Source: Saccharopolyspora rosea (GTDB taxonomy: Bacteria > Actinomycetota > Actinomycetes > Mycobacteriales > Pseudonocardiaceae). From it: DNA of 64,000 nt. The position numbers and the translations under genes were made by a program. The stretch lies in contig NZ_CP102826.1 of NCBI RefSeq assembly GCF_025643595.1, positions 1,736,001 through 1,800,000 of the forward strand. Direction: 5' to 3'. Under the pieces are notes generated by a model. The model had not been told where the DNA came from, searched no databases, and saw only the letters and a program-made list of their open reading frames with translations. This document shows, piece after piece, positions 29,932 to 38,865 of the stretch (position 1 is the first letter of the stretch; each line of letters opens with the position of its first letter).

Positions 29932-31398
29932 TCAGGACGGGCGGTTGCGGGCCAGCCAGCGGCGCCGGTGTTCGGCCGCGAGGCGCTCGGCTTCCGCCTG
30001 GGCAGCGGGGGAGACCTCGTCGTCGCACCAGGACTGGAGCACGGGCAGCAGGTGGGCCAGGAAGTCGCGGCCCGCACCGGTGAGATCGCCGTGCTCGGCG
30101 AGGGTGCGGGCGGCGTCGCGGGTGGCGGTGCGCCAGCGCGCGAACTCGGTGTCGGCGCGCCGGTCCGGCCGCTCGCGGCGCCAGAAGCCGGTGACGCCGA
30201 GGTGCGCGTAGATGCCCTGCAGCAGCCCGGCGGCCGGGCGCGGGTCCTCGCGCCACGGGGCGTAGAAGCGGACGCCGTCGTCCGGGGCGAGCAGCGGCAC
30301 CAGGTCGATCAGCGCCGCCAGCTTGGTGTGCTGCACCTCGTGCGCGAGGGTGAGGGCGGCGGACCGGGCGTCGTCGGGCAACGACATCGCCACGCACCCG
30401 AACAGGTCGTTGAAGGTGGCGCTGACCTGGCCCGTCGACGAATTCACCAGCGGAGTCAGCACCCGCAGCGCCGCCGCGACCTCCTCGGCGACCGGCCGGT
30501 GCCACCGCACCAGGTGCCGCCAACCCTCGGCGAGGCGGCGCTGCCACAGGTCGCGGCGAGCCGAACCAGTGGCGCGTGGGCGCCTCGGTGGGGGGTGGTG
30601 GTCGGGTGACGGGTTGTCGGTGGCGCGCAGGCGCTTCCGTGGGGGGTGGTGGTCGGGTGACGGGTTGTCGGTGGCGCGCAGGCGCTTCCGTGGGGGGTGG
30701 TGGTCGGGTGACGGGTTGTCGGTGGCGCGCAGGCGCTTCCGTGGGGGGTGGTGGTCGGGTGACGGGAGGGCAGGTTCCACGGCCACGTTGTCGGGCACGG
30801 GGCGGTCGCCGAGCCCGTCGACGGCGAGGTCCAGGCGCAGGCCGTCGTGCTCGGCGCGGATCCGGTCGAGGCCCCGCCAGCCGGGGCCCGAGCCCAGCTG
30901 CGCGGTCGTGCGCCCGTCGGTGAGCGTCCCGGCGACCAGGTGCACCGGTCCGCACGGGGGTGCGGGCAACGTCGCCACCCCGACCGACGGCAGCGCCACC
31001 GACTCGGCGGGCGGGAGTTCGACGGGCACGTCGACACCGCCGCGCCACGCCGCCGCGGCGGCGACGTGCGCGAGGCGTTCCGGCTCGGCCTCCTCGGTGC
31101 GCCCCGCGTCCAGCCGCAGGGCGGTCCGCAACGCCCACGCGCCGACGTGCGGATATCCGACCACGTCGGCGACGGCGCGCGGCGCGCGGCGCTCCACCTC
31201 GCCGAGCGCGCGGAAGGCGCACCGCGTCAGGCGGGCGCCCGGATGTCCGGTGGCGTCGGCGAGGTCGAGGATCGCGCGCAGCAGCAACAGGGTCTTGCTG
31301 CGGCGCGCGTCGGCCAGCAGCCGGATCGCCTCCGGCCCGCCGCCGCCCCGGGCCAGCGCCGCGAACACCTCGCCGGGGATCCGGTGCCGCGCCGTCAC
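29932..31398 (-). CDS. HExxH-motif protein of the FXS RiPP system
   Basis: A 488-residue protein starting at a GTG whose bases overlap the FxsB stop (GTGA). It carries HEVQH at residues 353-357, the zinc-metalloprotease-like HExxH motif that defines the domain often fused to, or next to, FxsB. The N-terminal half is helical. Residues about 211-277 are a low-complexity insert encoded by four 51-bp tandem repeats (unit PSPDHHPPRKRLRATDN). The insert is proline-, histidine- and arginine-rich and probably disordered. It is thought to act on the FxsA peptide together with FxsB; the exact chemistry of the domain is not certain to me. Confidence 0.8.
   Translation of the reverse strand: MTARHRIPGEVFAALARGGGGPEAIRLLADARRSKTLLLLRAILDLADATGHPGARLTRCAFRALGEVERRAPRAVADVVGYPHVGAWALRTALRLDAGRTEEAEPERLAHVAAAAAWRGGVDVPVELPPAESVALPSVGVATLPAPPCGPVHLVAGTLTDGRTTAQLGSGPGWRGLDRIRAEHDGLRLDLAVDGLGDRPVPDNVAVEPALPSPDHHPPRKRLRATDNPSPDHHPPRKRLRATDNPSPDHHPPRKRLRATDNPSPDHHPPPRRPRATGSARRDLWQRRLAEGWRHLVRWHRPVAEEVAAALRVLTPLVNSSTGQVSATFNDLFGCVAMSLPDDARSAALTLAHEVQHTKLAALIDLVPLLAPDDGVRFYAPWREDPRPAAGLLQGIYAHLGVTGFWRRERPDRRADTEFARWRTATRDAARTLAEHGDLTGAGRDFLAHLLPVLQSWCDDEVSPAAQAEAERLAAEHRRRWLARNRPS
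30568..30766 (-). repeat. 51-bp tandem repeat, four copies, inside the HExxH gene
   Basis: Units start at 30568, 30619, 30670 and 30721. Units two to four are identical over their shared length and the first differs at a few positions. The length of 51 keeps the reading frame. On the gene strand the unit contains CCCGTCACCCGACCACCACC, which is also in dispersed repeat copies C and D. Confidence 0.9.
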
Positions 31399-32534
31399 GC
31401 CGGTTCTTCCCGCAGCCGCGCCACGTCCCGGGCGACGGTGTCGCGGATGTGGCCGATCAGCCGGTACAGATCCGGGCAGTACACCGACGGGTTGGCGAAA
31501 CCGCCGCCGCGCCGGTACCGGTGCGCGTGCAGACCACCTCCGCACACCCGGTGCAGCCGGCAGGAGCGGCAGTCCGGGGCGATTTCCGGCGCCCGCAGCG
31601 CGGGCGAGCGCAGCGCGTCGTCGAAGGAGTCGGTGGCCACGTGGCAGCCGGTCGCGGCCGCGCCCTGGTAGGCCGAGGTGAGCATGTCGGACGCCTCGAT
31701 CGAACCGTCGGTCTCCACCACCGCCATCGGCGGTGCGGACAGGCCGATGCCCTCGACCGCGGACTGCCCGCCGAGCAGCACGTGGAGCACCTCGGTGAAC
31801 AGCCGCACCCGGGTTTCCCGCACGGGAGCGCGGTACCAGCGGTCGAACACCGCGATCAGCCAGTCCGCGTACGGGGTCGCGGTGGTGCCCGGGCCCCGGC
31901 CGGGCGGCGGGGACGACCAGTTCCCGTTCGGCAGCAGGAAATCCACCGCGGGCGGGTCGAACCGCAGCAGGCTCTCGTAGGTCTCGACCGGGTCGTTGCG
32001 CACGTCGACGGTGCACAGCAGCCCGCCGTACACCTCGGGGTGGCGGCGCAGCGCGGTGAGCGACTCGGCCACCGCGGCGTAGCTGCCGGTCCCGCCGCGG
32101 CGCTTGCGGCGCCGGTCGTGGGCCTGCCGCGAACCGTCCAGGCTGACGCCGACGCGGACCCCGAGTTCGCCGAACAGGCGCAGGAAACGGGAGTCCAGGC
32201 GGAGTCCGTTGGTCTGCAGCCCCACCCGCACCGCGGTGCGCGGCCCGACCGCCTCGCGGACCGCCGACACGCAGAACGCCAGCCGGTCCGGCCCGGCCAG
32301 CAGCGGTTCGCCGCCGTGCAGCACCACGTCGACACCGGCGAGACCGTGCGCGTGGGCGTGTTCGGCGATCCGGTCGGCGGCCTGCCGCGCGGTCCGCCGG
32401 GACATCACCACCGGCCGCTCCCGCCACCGCTGGTCGGCCATCGTGTAGACGTAGCAGTGGTCGCAGGCCAGGTCGCACCGGCTGTGGACCTTGAGGATGA
32501 ACTGCCGCAGGAACCGTTGCGCGGGCCGCGCCAT
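31395..32534 (-). CDS. fxsB: FxsB-family radical SAM/SPASM cyclophane maturase
   Basis: A 379-residue radical SAM enzyme from ATG 32534. The SAM cluster motif is CDLACDHC (Cys20, Cys24, Cys27), GGEPL follows near residue 68, and the C-terminal region has CRSCRLHRVCGGG and a later YCPDLY, typical of SPASM/twitch clusters. FxsB enzymes link an aromatic side chain of FxsA to a nearby residue. The peptide gene is divergent, 172 bp away, and the HExxH gene follows with overlapping start and stop. In many genomes FxsB and HExxH are one protein; here they are separate. Confidence 0.9.
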   Translation of the reverse strand: MARPAQRFLRQFILKVHSRCDLACDHCYVYTMADQRWRERPVVMSRRTARQAADRIAEHAHAHGLAGVDVVLHGGEPLLAGPDRLAFCVSAVREAVGPRTAVRVGLQTNGLRLDSRFLRLFGELGVRVGVSLDGSRQAHDRRRKRRGGTGSYAAVAESLTALRRHPEVYGGLLCTVDVRNDPVETYESLLRFDPPAVDFLLPNGNWSSPPPGRGPGTTATPYADWLIAVFDRWYRAPVRETRVRLFTEVLHVLLGGQSAVEGIGLSAPPMAVVETDGSIEASDMLTSAYQGAAATGCHVATDSFDDALRSPALRAPEIAPDCRSCRLHRVCGGGLHAHRYRRGGGFANPSVYCPDLYRLIGHIRDTVARDVARLREEPA

Positions 32535-32706
32535 GCCCGCTGATTCTAGGTGCGCGCCCGGTGCCCGCCCTACGCCGAACGGACGCAGCGGGTGCGGCGC
32601 GTCCACAGTGGTCGCGCTGCTCCGAACGGAGTGCGGTGCGCGCACTGCCCACCTGCCGCGGCCTAGATCCACTAACGTTGGTCGTGTCCTGGAGGACGAA
32701 CGGGCG

Positions 32707-32886
32707 GTGCTGGACATGGGTGACGGCGAGGCCGATCTGCGGTCGGACCTGATCGACCTGACCGAGGTCGATCTGGCCCGGCTCGCCGAGCTGCCGAGTT
32801 CGGCGCTGGCCGTGTCGCTGCGCCGGATCCTGCAGGACGACGGCACCTCACCGGACCAGTACGCCTCGTTCCAGAACACCATCTGA
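32707..32886 (+). CDS. fxsA: FxsA-like RiPP precursor ending in FQNTI
   Basis: A 59-residue peptide, probably from the GTG at 32707 (GGAGG at 32691-32695); an ATG at 32716 is the alternative but too far from a ribosome site. The leader is acidic and helical (SDLIDLTEVDLARLAELP and SALAVSLRRIL), typical of FxsA. The extreme C-terminus is YASFQNTI. The family is named for FxSxx-COOH; here the position is Phe-Gln-Asn, which matches the aromatic-X-Asn cyclophane pattern. The fxsT gene starts 13 bp downstream. Confidence 0.8.
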   Translation: MLDMGDGEADLRSDLIDLTEVDLARLAELPSSALAVSLRRILQDDGTSPDQYASFQNTI

Positions 32887-32899
32887 CCAGGGGGAGCCT

Positions 32900-35800
32900 G
32901 TGGCTGGGTTGCGCGCGGGTGCGGACGACGGGCGCCGGACGGAGGATCCGGCGGCCACGCCCGGGAATCCGCCGGCGACGATCGTCGCGTTCACCTCGCC
33001 CGCCACGGGCATCGGCCGCACCGGCGTGGTGTCGAACCTGGCCTGGGTGCTGGCCTCCGCCGGGCACCGGGTCGGGGTCGCCGACTGGGGCACCGAGCCG
33101 CCCCGCGTGCACGACTACCTGCGGCCGTTCCTCGCCGGAACGCTGCCGTCCGCGGAGCTGCTCGGCCCGCGGCTGGCCGAGGCGCTGTCCGCGCGGCGGG
33201 GCCGCACCGCGCCGTTCGTCGAGGCGCGGCGCTACGAACTCCCCGCCGGCCTGGGGCGCATCGACGTGGCGGCCGCGACCGATCCGGGCACGCCGGTGCC
33301 CGGGTTCACCCCGCAACCGGACGGTGACGTGGCCCTGCTGCGCGAGGCGATCCGGTCCACCTCCTACGACTACGTGCTCATCGACGGTCCCGGCGACATG
33401 ACGGTGGAGGGCGTGACCCGGCTGGCGCGGCTGTGCGACGCCGTCGCGGTCTGCTTCCCGCCCCGGCGCGGCGCGATCGCGCGGGCGGTGGAGATCGCCC
33501 GCGAGGTGTGGGACCAGGCGTCGGTGGGGGTGCGGATCGTCGGGGTGCCGGTGCAGGTCGACGACCGCGACGAGCGGTTGGCGCGGCGGGCGCGGGAAGC
33601 GATCCGGGAGTCCTTCGGCGCGCTGCCGACCGAGCGCGGGGCCGACGGCCGGATCTCGTCCGCCGAGCTGGTGGAGATCCCGTGGCAACCGCACGACGCC
33701 TACGAGGAGACGCTGTCCGCCCTGGTCGACGAGCCGGGCGGTCCGGCACCGGCGGCGTACCGGCGGCTCGCCGGGGCGGTCGTGGGCGCCGATCCGGGGC
33801 TGCCGCCGGAGATCCCGTCCAAGGTGCGGGAGAGCTACCGGCGTGCGGTCGGGCTGGGCGAATCCCCGGTGCCGGAGCGGATCATGCTCGCCTACGCGGC
33901 ACCGGACCGGCCGTGGGCCGACTGGGTGCGCGACCGGTTGGAGGCAGCGGGAGCGCGGGTCGAGCGGTTCGCCGACTCCGACGACCCTGAGCAGGCGAGC
34001 GTGCTGGTGCTGGCTTCCCCGCACCTGGCCCGGTCGGCGGCGGGGCGCCGGGTGCGGCGGCTGGTCGCCGACGGGCATCCCGGTGACGTCGCGGTCCTGC
34101 CGGTCACCGAGGACGAGGTGGCCGCCGATTTCGCTTCGCTACCGCGGATTCCGGTGGACCGGCGCGACGAGGCCGCCACCCGCGCCCGGCTGTTGGCCCG
34201 GTTCTCGCTGGTCGACCGGCCCGACGGCGCCCCGGACGCGGTCCGCTTCCCGGCGAGTCGGCCGGCGCGGTCCAACCTCGCGCCGCGCAACCGGGGATTC
34301 GTCGGCCGCGCCGCGGAGATCGAGGCGATCCGGGACCACTTCGCCTCCTCCGGCGAGCCGTGGACGTTGTGCGGCGAGGCGGGGATCGGCAAGAGCGAAC
34401 TCGCCCGCGAGTACGCCCACCGGTTCGCCTTCGACTACGACTGGGTGTGGTGGATCCCCGCGCACAACCGCCGGGCGGTGCGCCGGGGGCTGGTCGAGCT
34501 GGCGTCCCAGCTGCGCGCGCCGGTCGGGGTGGACAGCGCGGAGGCGGCGCTGCGGGTGCTGTCCGGGCCCGGACGCCGGTTGCTGGTCTTCGACGGCGCC
34601 GACGACCCCGACGTGCTGTCCGGACTCGTGCCGGACGGGCACGTCCTGGTCACCACCCGCGCCGAAGCAGGGAAGGTGCTGGGCAGGTTCCGCGGCGAGG
34701 ACAGCGTCACCATGCTGCGCCGGGTGGTCCGGGACCTGTCCGTGGAGGACGCGCGGCGGGTCGCCCGCCGGGTGGAGCACATGCCGCTGGCGCTGCGGTT
34801 GGCGGCGGCGTGGATCCGGGAGGGCGTGGACCTGCTGTCCCGGTACGGCAACACCCGCGCGGAGTCCGCGGCCTGGTCGGCCGCCGAGTACTGCGCGCGC
34901 TTGGACCGGGCCGGCGGGGACCCCCCGACCGCCGCCGTCGCGGTGCTGCTGGACACCCTGCGCGAGGAACCGGTCGGGCGCGCCGCGGTGCGGATCGGCC
35001 AGGTCTGCTCGTTCCTGTCCGCCGAGGGCGTGGCGCTGCGGCTGCTGCGCACCCGTCCGGTGGTGGAGGCCGCGGCGCAGGCCGCGCCGGAGGTGGCGCG
35101 CGACAGCCTCGAACTGGACCGCGTGCTGTGGCGCGGCGCGCACTTCGGCCTGTTCGACCTGGACTGGCGGCAGCCGCCCACGCTGCGCGTGCACCGCGTG
35201 GTCCAGGACCTGGTGGGGCGGCTCATGTCCGACGGCGAACGCGCCGAGCGGCAGGCCGAGGCGTTGCGCGGGCTGGCGGCGTTCGCGCCGTCGGACGCCG
35301 AGGACGAACCGCCGGAACGGGCCGCCGACCACGCCGAACTGCAGAAGCACCTCGTCCCGTCCGGCGCGCTGGACAGCACCGACCCGGTGGTCCGCCGGTG
35401 GGTGGTGGACCAGCTGCGCTACCTGCACACCCGGGGCGGCCCGGACGCCTGGCGGTTCGCCGCCGACCTCGGCCACCGGCTGCGGGAGAGCTGGTCGGCG
35501 GACGGCCCCGACGCGGCGTTGCGGCTGCGGCTGGGTTTCCAGCTCGCCAACCTGCACCGCGACCTCGGTGAACACGGCGAGGCGCTGCGGCTGGACGAGG
35601 AGGTGCTGGCCGAGCAGCGGCGCGTGCTGGGCACCACGCACCCGCGCACGCTGAAGACCGCGCGCGGACTCGCGGCCGGGTACCGCGCGCTGGGCCGGTT
35701 CGACGACGCGGTGGCCGAGGACCGCTCGACGTTGCGCGGGCTGCGCGACAGCCTCGGCGACGACCACCCGGACACGTTGCGCGCGGCCAACAACCTGGCC

Positions 35801-36607
35801 CGGTCGCTGTGCCTGGTCGGCAACCTGCCCGCCGCGCTGGAGGTGCAGGAGGAGAACCGGGAGCGGCGGCTCGCGCTGTTCGGACCCGACCACCCCGACG
35901 TGTGGTGGTCGGCGGCGTCGGTCGGCAACTACCTGTGCGAGCTCGGCCGGTACCCGAAGGCGCTCGCGGTGCTCAAGGACGCGCTGGACCGGGTGCTGGC
36001 GATCCGCCCGGCCAACCACCCCGACGAACTGCGGATCCAGTGGTTGCGGGCGATCGCGCTGCGCCGCTCCGGGGACGCGGTGGCCGCGCGCGACCGCAAC
36101 GCCGAGACGCTCCGGGCGTACCGCGCGCTGCACGGCGAGCAGCACCCCAGCACCACGGCGTGCAAGCTGAGCTACGCCGCGGACCACCACGGCACGGGCG
36201 ACTCGGCGACGGCCGCGCGCCTCGGCGCGGACTGCCTGGACGAATACCGCCGCACGCTCGGCGCCTTCCACCCGTTCACCCTGCTCTGCCAGGTCGACCA
36301 AGGGATTTTCCTGCGCGGCTGCGGGGACGTCGAGCAGGCGCTCGCGTTGATCGACGAAGCGTGCGGCGGGCTGCGCGCCCGGCTCGGCGAGGCGCACCCG
36401 TGGACGGTGGCCGCCAACCTCGACCACGCGCGGGCGCTGGCCGCGGTCGGCGAGGTCGATGCGGCCGTGCGCGCGCAGCGGGAGGCGTACGAGACCGGTC
36501 TGGAGTTCCTGGTCCGCGACCACCCGTACACCCAGCTCGCCGCCGGGAACCTGGGGCTGGAGACCGATGACTGGCAGGAAGCGGTGCTCGATGTGCCGAC
36601 CGTGTGA
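32900..36607 (+). CDS. fxsT: FxsT: ParA-like/TIR-like/NB-ARC/TPR protein of the FXS system
   Basis: A 1235-residue protein from GTG 32900 (GGGGGAG just upstream). The N-terminal P-loop domain of ParA/MinD type (about 25-260) has a degenerate Walker A, SPATGIGRTG, and a DWGTEP loop. A TIR-like domain spans about 330-440 (IMLAYAAPDRPWADWVRD). An NB-ARC ATPase follows, with Walker A GEAGIGKS near 492-499 and Walker B RRLLVFDGADD near 556-566. From about 890 to the end there are TPR repeats with DHPDTL-type units. The architecture is that of STAND signalling proteins and matches the tetratricopeptide protein of FxSxx-COOH systems. It may sense the modified peptide or the antiporter system encoded downstream; its actual output is unknown. 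Confidence 0.85.
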   Translation: MAGLRAGADDGRRTEDPAATPGNPPATIVAFTSPATGIGRTGVVSNLAWVLASAGHRVGVADWGTEPPRVHDYLRPFLAGTLPSAELLGPRLAEALSARRGRTAPFVEARRYELPAGLGRIDVAAATDPGTPVPGFTPQPDGDVALLREAIRSTSYDYVLIDGPGDMTVEGVTRLARLCDAVAVCFPPRRGAIARAVEIAREVWDQASVGVRIVGVPVQVDDRDERLARRAREAIRESFGALPTERGADGRISSAELVEIPWQPHDAYEETLSALVDEPGGPAPAAYRRLAGAVVGADPGLPPEIPSKVRESYRRAVGLGESPVPERIMLAYAAPDRPWADWVRDRLEAAGARVERFADSDDPEQASVLVLASPHLARSAAGRRVRRLVADGHPGDVAVLPVTEDEVAADFASLPRIPVDRRDEAATRARLLARFSLVDRPDGAPDAVRFPASRPARSNLAPRNRGFVGRAAEIEAIRDHFASSGEPWTLCGEAGIGKSELAREYAHRFAFDYDWVWWIPAHNRRAVRRGLVELASQLRAPVGVDSAEAALRVLSGPGRRLLVFDGADDPDVLSGLVPDGHVLVTTRAEAGKVLGRFRGEDSVTMLRRVVRDLSVEDARRVARRVEHMPLALRLAAAWIREGVDLLSRYGNTRAESAAWSAAEYCARLDRAGGDPPTAAVAVLLDTLREEPVGRAAVRIGQVCSFLSAEGVALRLLRTRPVVEAAAQAAPEVARDSLELDRVLWRGAHFGLFDLDWRQPPTLRVHRVVQDLVGRLMSDGERAERQAEALRGLAAFAPSDAEDEPPERAADHAELQKHLVPSGALDSTDPVVRRWVVDQLRYLHTRGGPDAWRFAADLGHRLRESWSADGPDAALRLRLGFQLANLHRDLGEHGEALRLDEEVLAEQRRVLGTTHPRTLKTARGLAAGYRALGRFDDAVAEDRSTLRGLRDSLGDDHPDTLRAANNLARSLCLVGNLPAALEVQEENRERRLALFGPDHPDVWWSAASVGNYLCELGRYPKALAVLKDALDRVLAIRPANHPDELRIQWLRAIALRRSGDAVAARDRNAETLRAYRALHGEQHPSTTACKLSYAADHHGTGDSATAARLGADCLDEYRRTLGAFHPFTLLCQVDQGIFLRGCGDVEQALALIDEACGGLRARLGEAHPWTVAANLDHARALAAVGEVDAAVRAQREAYETGLEFLVRDHPYTQLAAGNLGLETDDWQEAVLDVPTV

Positions 36608-36622
36608 GGGGGTGTTCCCGGC

Positions 36623-37555
36623 GTGAACGCGCAGGACGAGGCCGATCTGCCGGAGGCGTCGGTGGAACGGCGGGCGCCGCACGCCGGCGCGGACTACGGC
36701 GAGGTCGTCGAGTTGTGCCGCCGGGTGGTGCTCGGCGGGCGCGGGCCGCGGTACCTGGCCCACTACACCGACGGCGTGTTCGACTTCGCGGTCAACGACG
36801 TGGCCGACGGTCCCGACCCCTACGGCCGGGTGGGGCACCACGTGGTGAACGAGGTCGGTGCGCTGGACGCGGCGTTGGAGGAGGTGCGCACCGGTCGGCT
36901 CATCCGGGTGGTCCTGCGCACCGACGCCGGTGCGGTGCTCTGCTGCTCGGTGGTGCCGCGCGAGCACCTGGTCGGTTTCGTCCCGGACGTGGCCGCGGTG
37001 TGGTCGGCGGACGTCGAGCTGGCGAAGCTGGTGACGCAGCTGCGCGCCCGCGTCAGCCTCGGTTCGCAGAACCCGGGCGGCTGGTTGTCGGCGAAACCCG
37101 AGGACCTCGGCGGGCCTCCCGCACCGTCCGAAGTGGACGAAGAGCGGACGGTGCCCGGCGGCGACCCCGAGCAGCTGTGCCGCGCGGCGCTCAGCCCCGC
37201 CGACCTGCACTACGCGGCGCTGTGGGGCGGTGGCGAACCGGTGGTCGCCGAGGACGTCTTCGACGATCCCGCGGTCGGCCGGTTCTTCACCCAGCTCGAC
37301 CCCGGTGCGCGGCGCCGGTTCTACGCCGAGCTGGGCAGCCGGTTGCCGACCGTCGTGGGCCAGTTCGGCCGCATCGTGGGCCCGGTGCTGGCGCCGCGGG
37401 TGCGGCAGCTCACCCTCGACGTCGAGCAGGGTGCCGTCTACTACTACCGGCTCCGGCCCGGCGAGTACCTGGTCGGCGTGACGCTGGACCAGAACGCCGT
37501 GGCGCTCGCCGAGCGGCGGATGACCGACCTGTCGATGGCGTTCGCGGGCGGCTGA
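36623..37555 (+). CDS. Hypothetical protein with two possible roadblock-like domains
   Basis: A 310-residue soluble protein from GTG 36623, 15 bp after fxsT and overlapping the antiporter gene by one base. Two similar blocks, RVVLRTDAGAVLCCSVVPRE near residues 93-112 and LTLDVEQGAVYYYRLRPGEY near 258-277, resemble the strand-turn-strand of roadblock/LC7 domains. That assignment is tentative. The operon position links it to the FXS system and to ion transport. No signal peptide. Confidence 0.6.
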   Translation: MNAQDEADLPEASVERRAPHAGADYGEVVELCRRVVLGGRGPRYLAHYTDGVFDFAVNDVADGPDPYGRVGHHVVNEVGALDAALEEVRTGRLIRVVLRTDAGAVLCCSVVPREHLVGFVPDVAAVWSADVELAKLVTQLRARVSLGSQNPGGWLSAKPEDLGGPPAPSEVDEERTVPGGDPEQLCRAALSPADLHYAALWGGGEPVVAEDVFDDPAVGRFFTQLDPGARRRFYAELGSRLPTVVGQFGRIVGPVLAPRVRQLTLDVEQGAVYYYRLRPGEYLVGVTLDQNAVALAERRMTDLSMAFAGG

Positions 37556-38613
37556 TGGGCGGGATCGGGACGGCCGCGGTGCGACGGCTGGCGCTGTTCG
37601 TCGCCGCCGTCGCGGTCGGGTGGGCGGTCGCCGCCGGGTTCGGGCTGCACGGGGTGGAGCGCTCGCCCGCGTACTTCCTCGTCGCGTCGACGTTGCTCGC
37701 CGTCGGGTTGTTCGGCAGCGCCCACGGGATCTCGCCGCACGCGGTCCGGTCGAACCTGCGCGTGGTGGTGCTGGCCGTCACCGTCGGCGTGCTGGCGAAG
37801 GCGCTGCTGATCGGCGCGGTGATGGTGCTGTGCTTCGGCTCGCCCGCCTTCCTGGTGCTGGGCGTGGCGGTCGCGCAGATCGATCCGCTGTCGGTGGCGG
37901 CGATGAACCACGGGTCCCGGCTGTCCCCGGGCGGGCGCGCCGTGCTCGCGGCCTGGTCGGCGTTCGACGACCCGGTGACCATGCTGCTGACCGTCTACCT
38001 GTCCGGCTTCGCGCTGGGAATGCTCGGCAGGACACCGGTTTCCGGCTCGGCGGCGGACGGCGGCGTGCTGTCGTTGCTCGCCGATCTGGGCGTGAACCTG
38101 CTGTTCGCGGCGTGTGCGTTCGCGCTGTGGAAGGCCGTCCGCCGCCACCGGGTGCTCGCCTTCGCCCTGCTGGCGGTGGTTTTCGCGGTCGCGATCTGGC
38201 AGTTCCTGATGCTGGGGCTGGCGCTGACCGCGCTGTTCCTGCGCCCGGGCGTGGACCGGCTGCTCGACCGGGCCGTGCAGGTGGCCTTCCTGGTGGCCTC
38301 GGTCGGCCTGGGGGTGCTGCTGGTCAACGGCGTGCACGTGCTCGCGGGAGCAGCGCTCGGCGCGGCCGCGTTCGCCGCGCAGGCCGTGGTGAGCCCGCTG
38401 ATCACCCGGGGACTGCCCGGCCGGGACCGCGGTTTCCTGGCGGTGAGCCAGCAGAACGGGATCACGGCGATCATCCTGGCCCTGCTGCTGGAGCCGGATT
38501 TCCCGCTGGCCGTGGGCGTGATCGGCCCCGCGATCGTGGTGGTGAACCTGCTGCACGCGACCGCCGCCACGGCGTGGGCCGCACGGCGACCGGAAGCCGT
38601 GCGGTCCGGCTAG
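37555..38613 (+). CDS. Cation/proton antiporter-like membrane protein
   Basis: A 352-residue membrane protein with about 10-12 hydrophobic segments, resembling the CPA (Na+/H+ exchanger) superfamily. VAQIDPLSVAAMNHG and AWSAFDDPVTMLLTVYLSG hold the acidic residues expected in the ion-binding core. It starts at TGATG, overlapping the upstream stop. Its position at the end of the fxsA-fxsT operon is notable because it would be co-expressed with the peptide. Ion specificity is unknown. Confidence 0.75.
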   Translation: MGGIGTAAVRRLALFVAAVAVGWAVAAGFGLHGVERSPAYFLVASTLLAVGLFGSAHGISPHAVRSNLRVVVLAVTVGVLAKALLIGAVMVLCFGSPAFLVLGVAVAQIDPLSVAAMNHGSRLSPGGRAVLAAWSAFDDPVTMLLTVYLSGFALGMLGRTPVSGSAADGGVLSLLADLGVNLLFAACAFALWKAVRRHRVLAFALLAVVFAVAIWQFLMLGLALTALFLRPGVDRLLDRAVQVAFLVASVGLGVLLVNGVHVLAGAALGAAAFAAQAVVSPLITRGLPGRDRGFLAVSQQNGITAIILALLLEPDFPLAVGVIGPAIVVVNLLHATAATAWAARRPEAVRSG

Positions 38614-38632
38614 GGACTATTTCGGGAGTGCT

Positions 38633-38854
38633 GTGCGTGGCGGTGCCGGGAGCGGAACCTCAGCGGCCCGCCCGTCGCCCGACCCCCCCCGAGGAGGCGC
38701 TGACGCGCCGCAGTCACATCGGCTCCGGGAGCCCCGACTCATGTATGCCCAATACACAGCGTCGGGGCTGTCCTCGCGAGACGACCGCTGAGAACCCGCA
38801 GCGGTGCCAGCTGCGAGACCACTCACCGAACGAGAAAGCGGCTGACGCCGCTTG
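38633..38854 (+). repeat. Dispersed structured repeat, copy A
   Basis: A 222-bp element in the gap after the antiporter gene. It begins GTGCGTGGCGGTGCCGG. CTCAGCGG (38659-38666) can pair with CCGCTGAG (38785-38792), enclosing an inner hairpin AGCCCCGAC (38730-38738) with GTCGGGGCT (38761-38769) and TGTAT with ATACA (38742-38746, 38752-38756). The terminal hairpin is AAGCGGC-TGAC-GCCGCTT at 38836-38853. Other copies are B at 47073, C at 49519 and D at 57559, with partial copies at 27173, 45712 and 55609. Confidence 0.9.
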
Positions 38855-38865
38855 TAAAACACGCG

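Noticed and set aside
30568-30766. Possible CRISPR array
   Set aside because: The 51-bp units are directly abutting with no unique spacers, are in frame and lie inside a gene.
31395-32882. FxsB starting at 32882 as one long protein
   Set aside because: The extra 116 residues are antisense to fxsA and cross the divergent promoter; the ATG at 32534 gives the normal family N-terminus.
38684-38691. C-run as a phase-variable tract
   Set aside because: It lies in an intergenic repeat, not in a coding or promoter position.
38633-38854. Insertion sequence or transposase remnant
   Set aside because: No transposase frame, no terminal inverted repeats of IS type and no visible target duplication; the element is short and structured.
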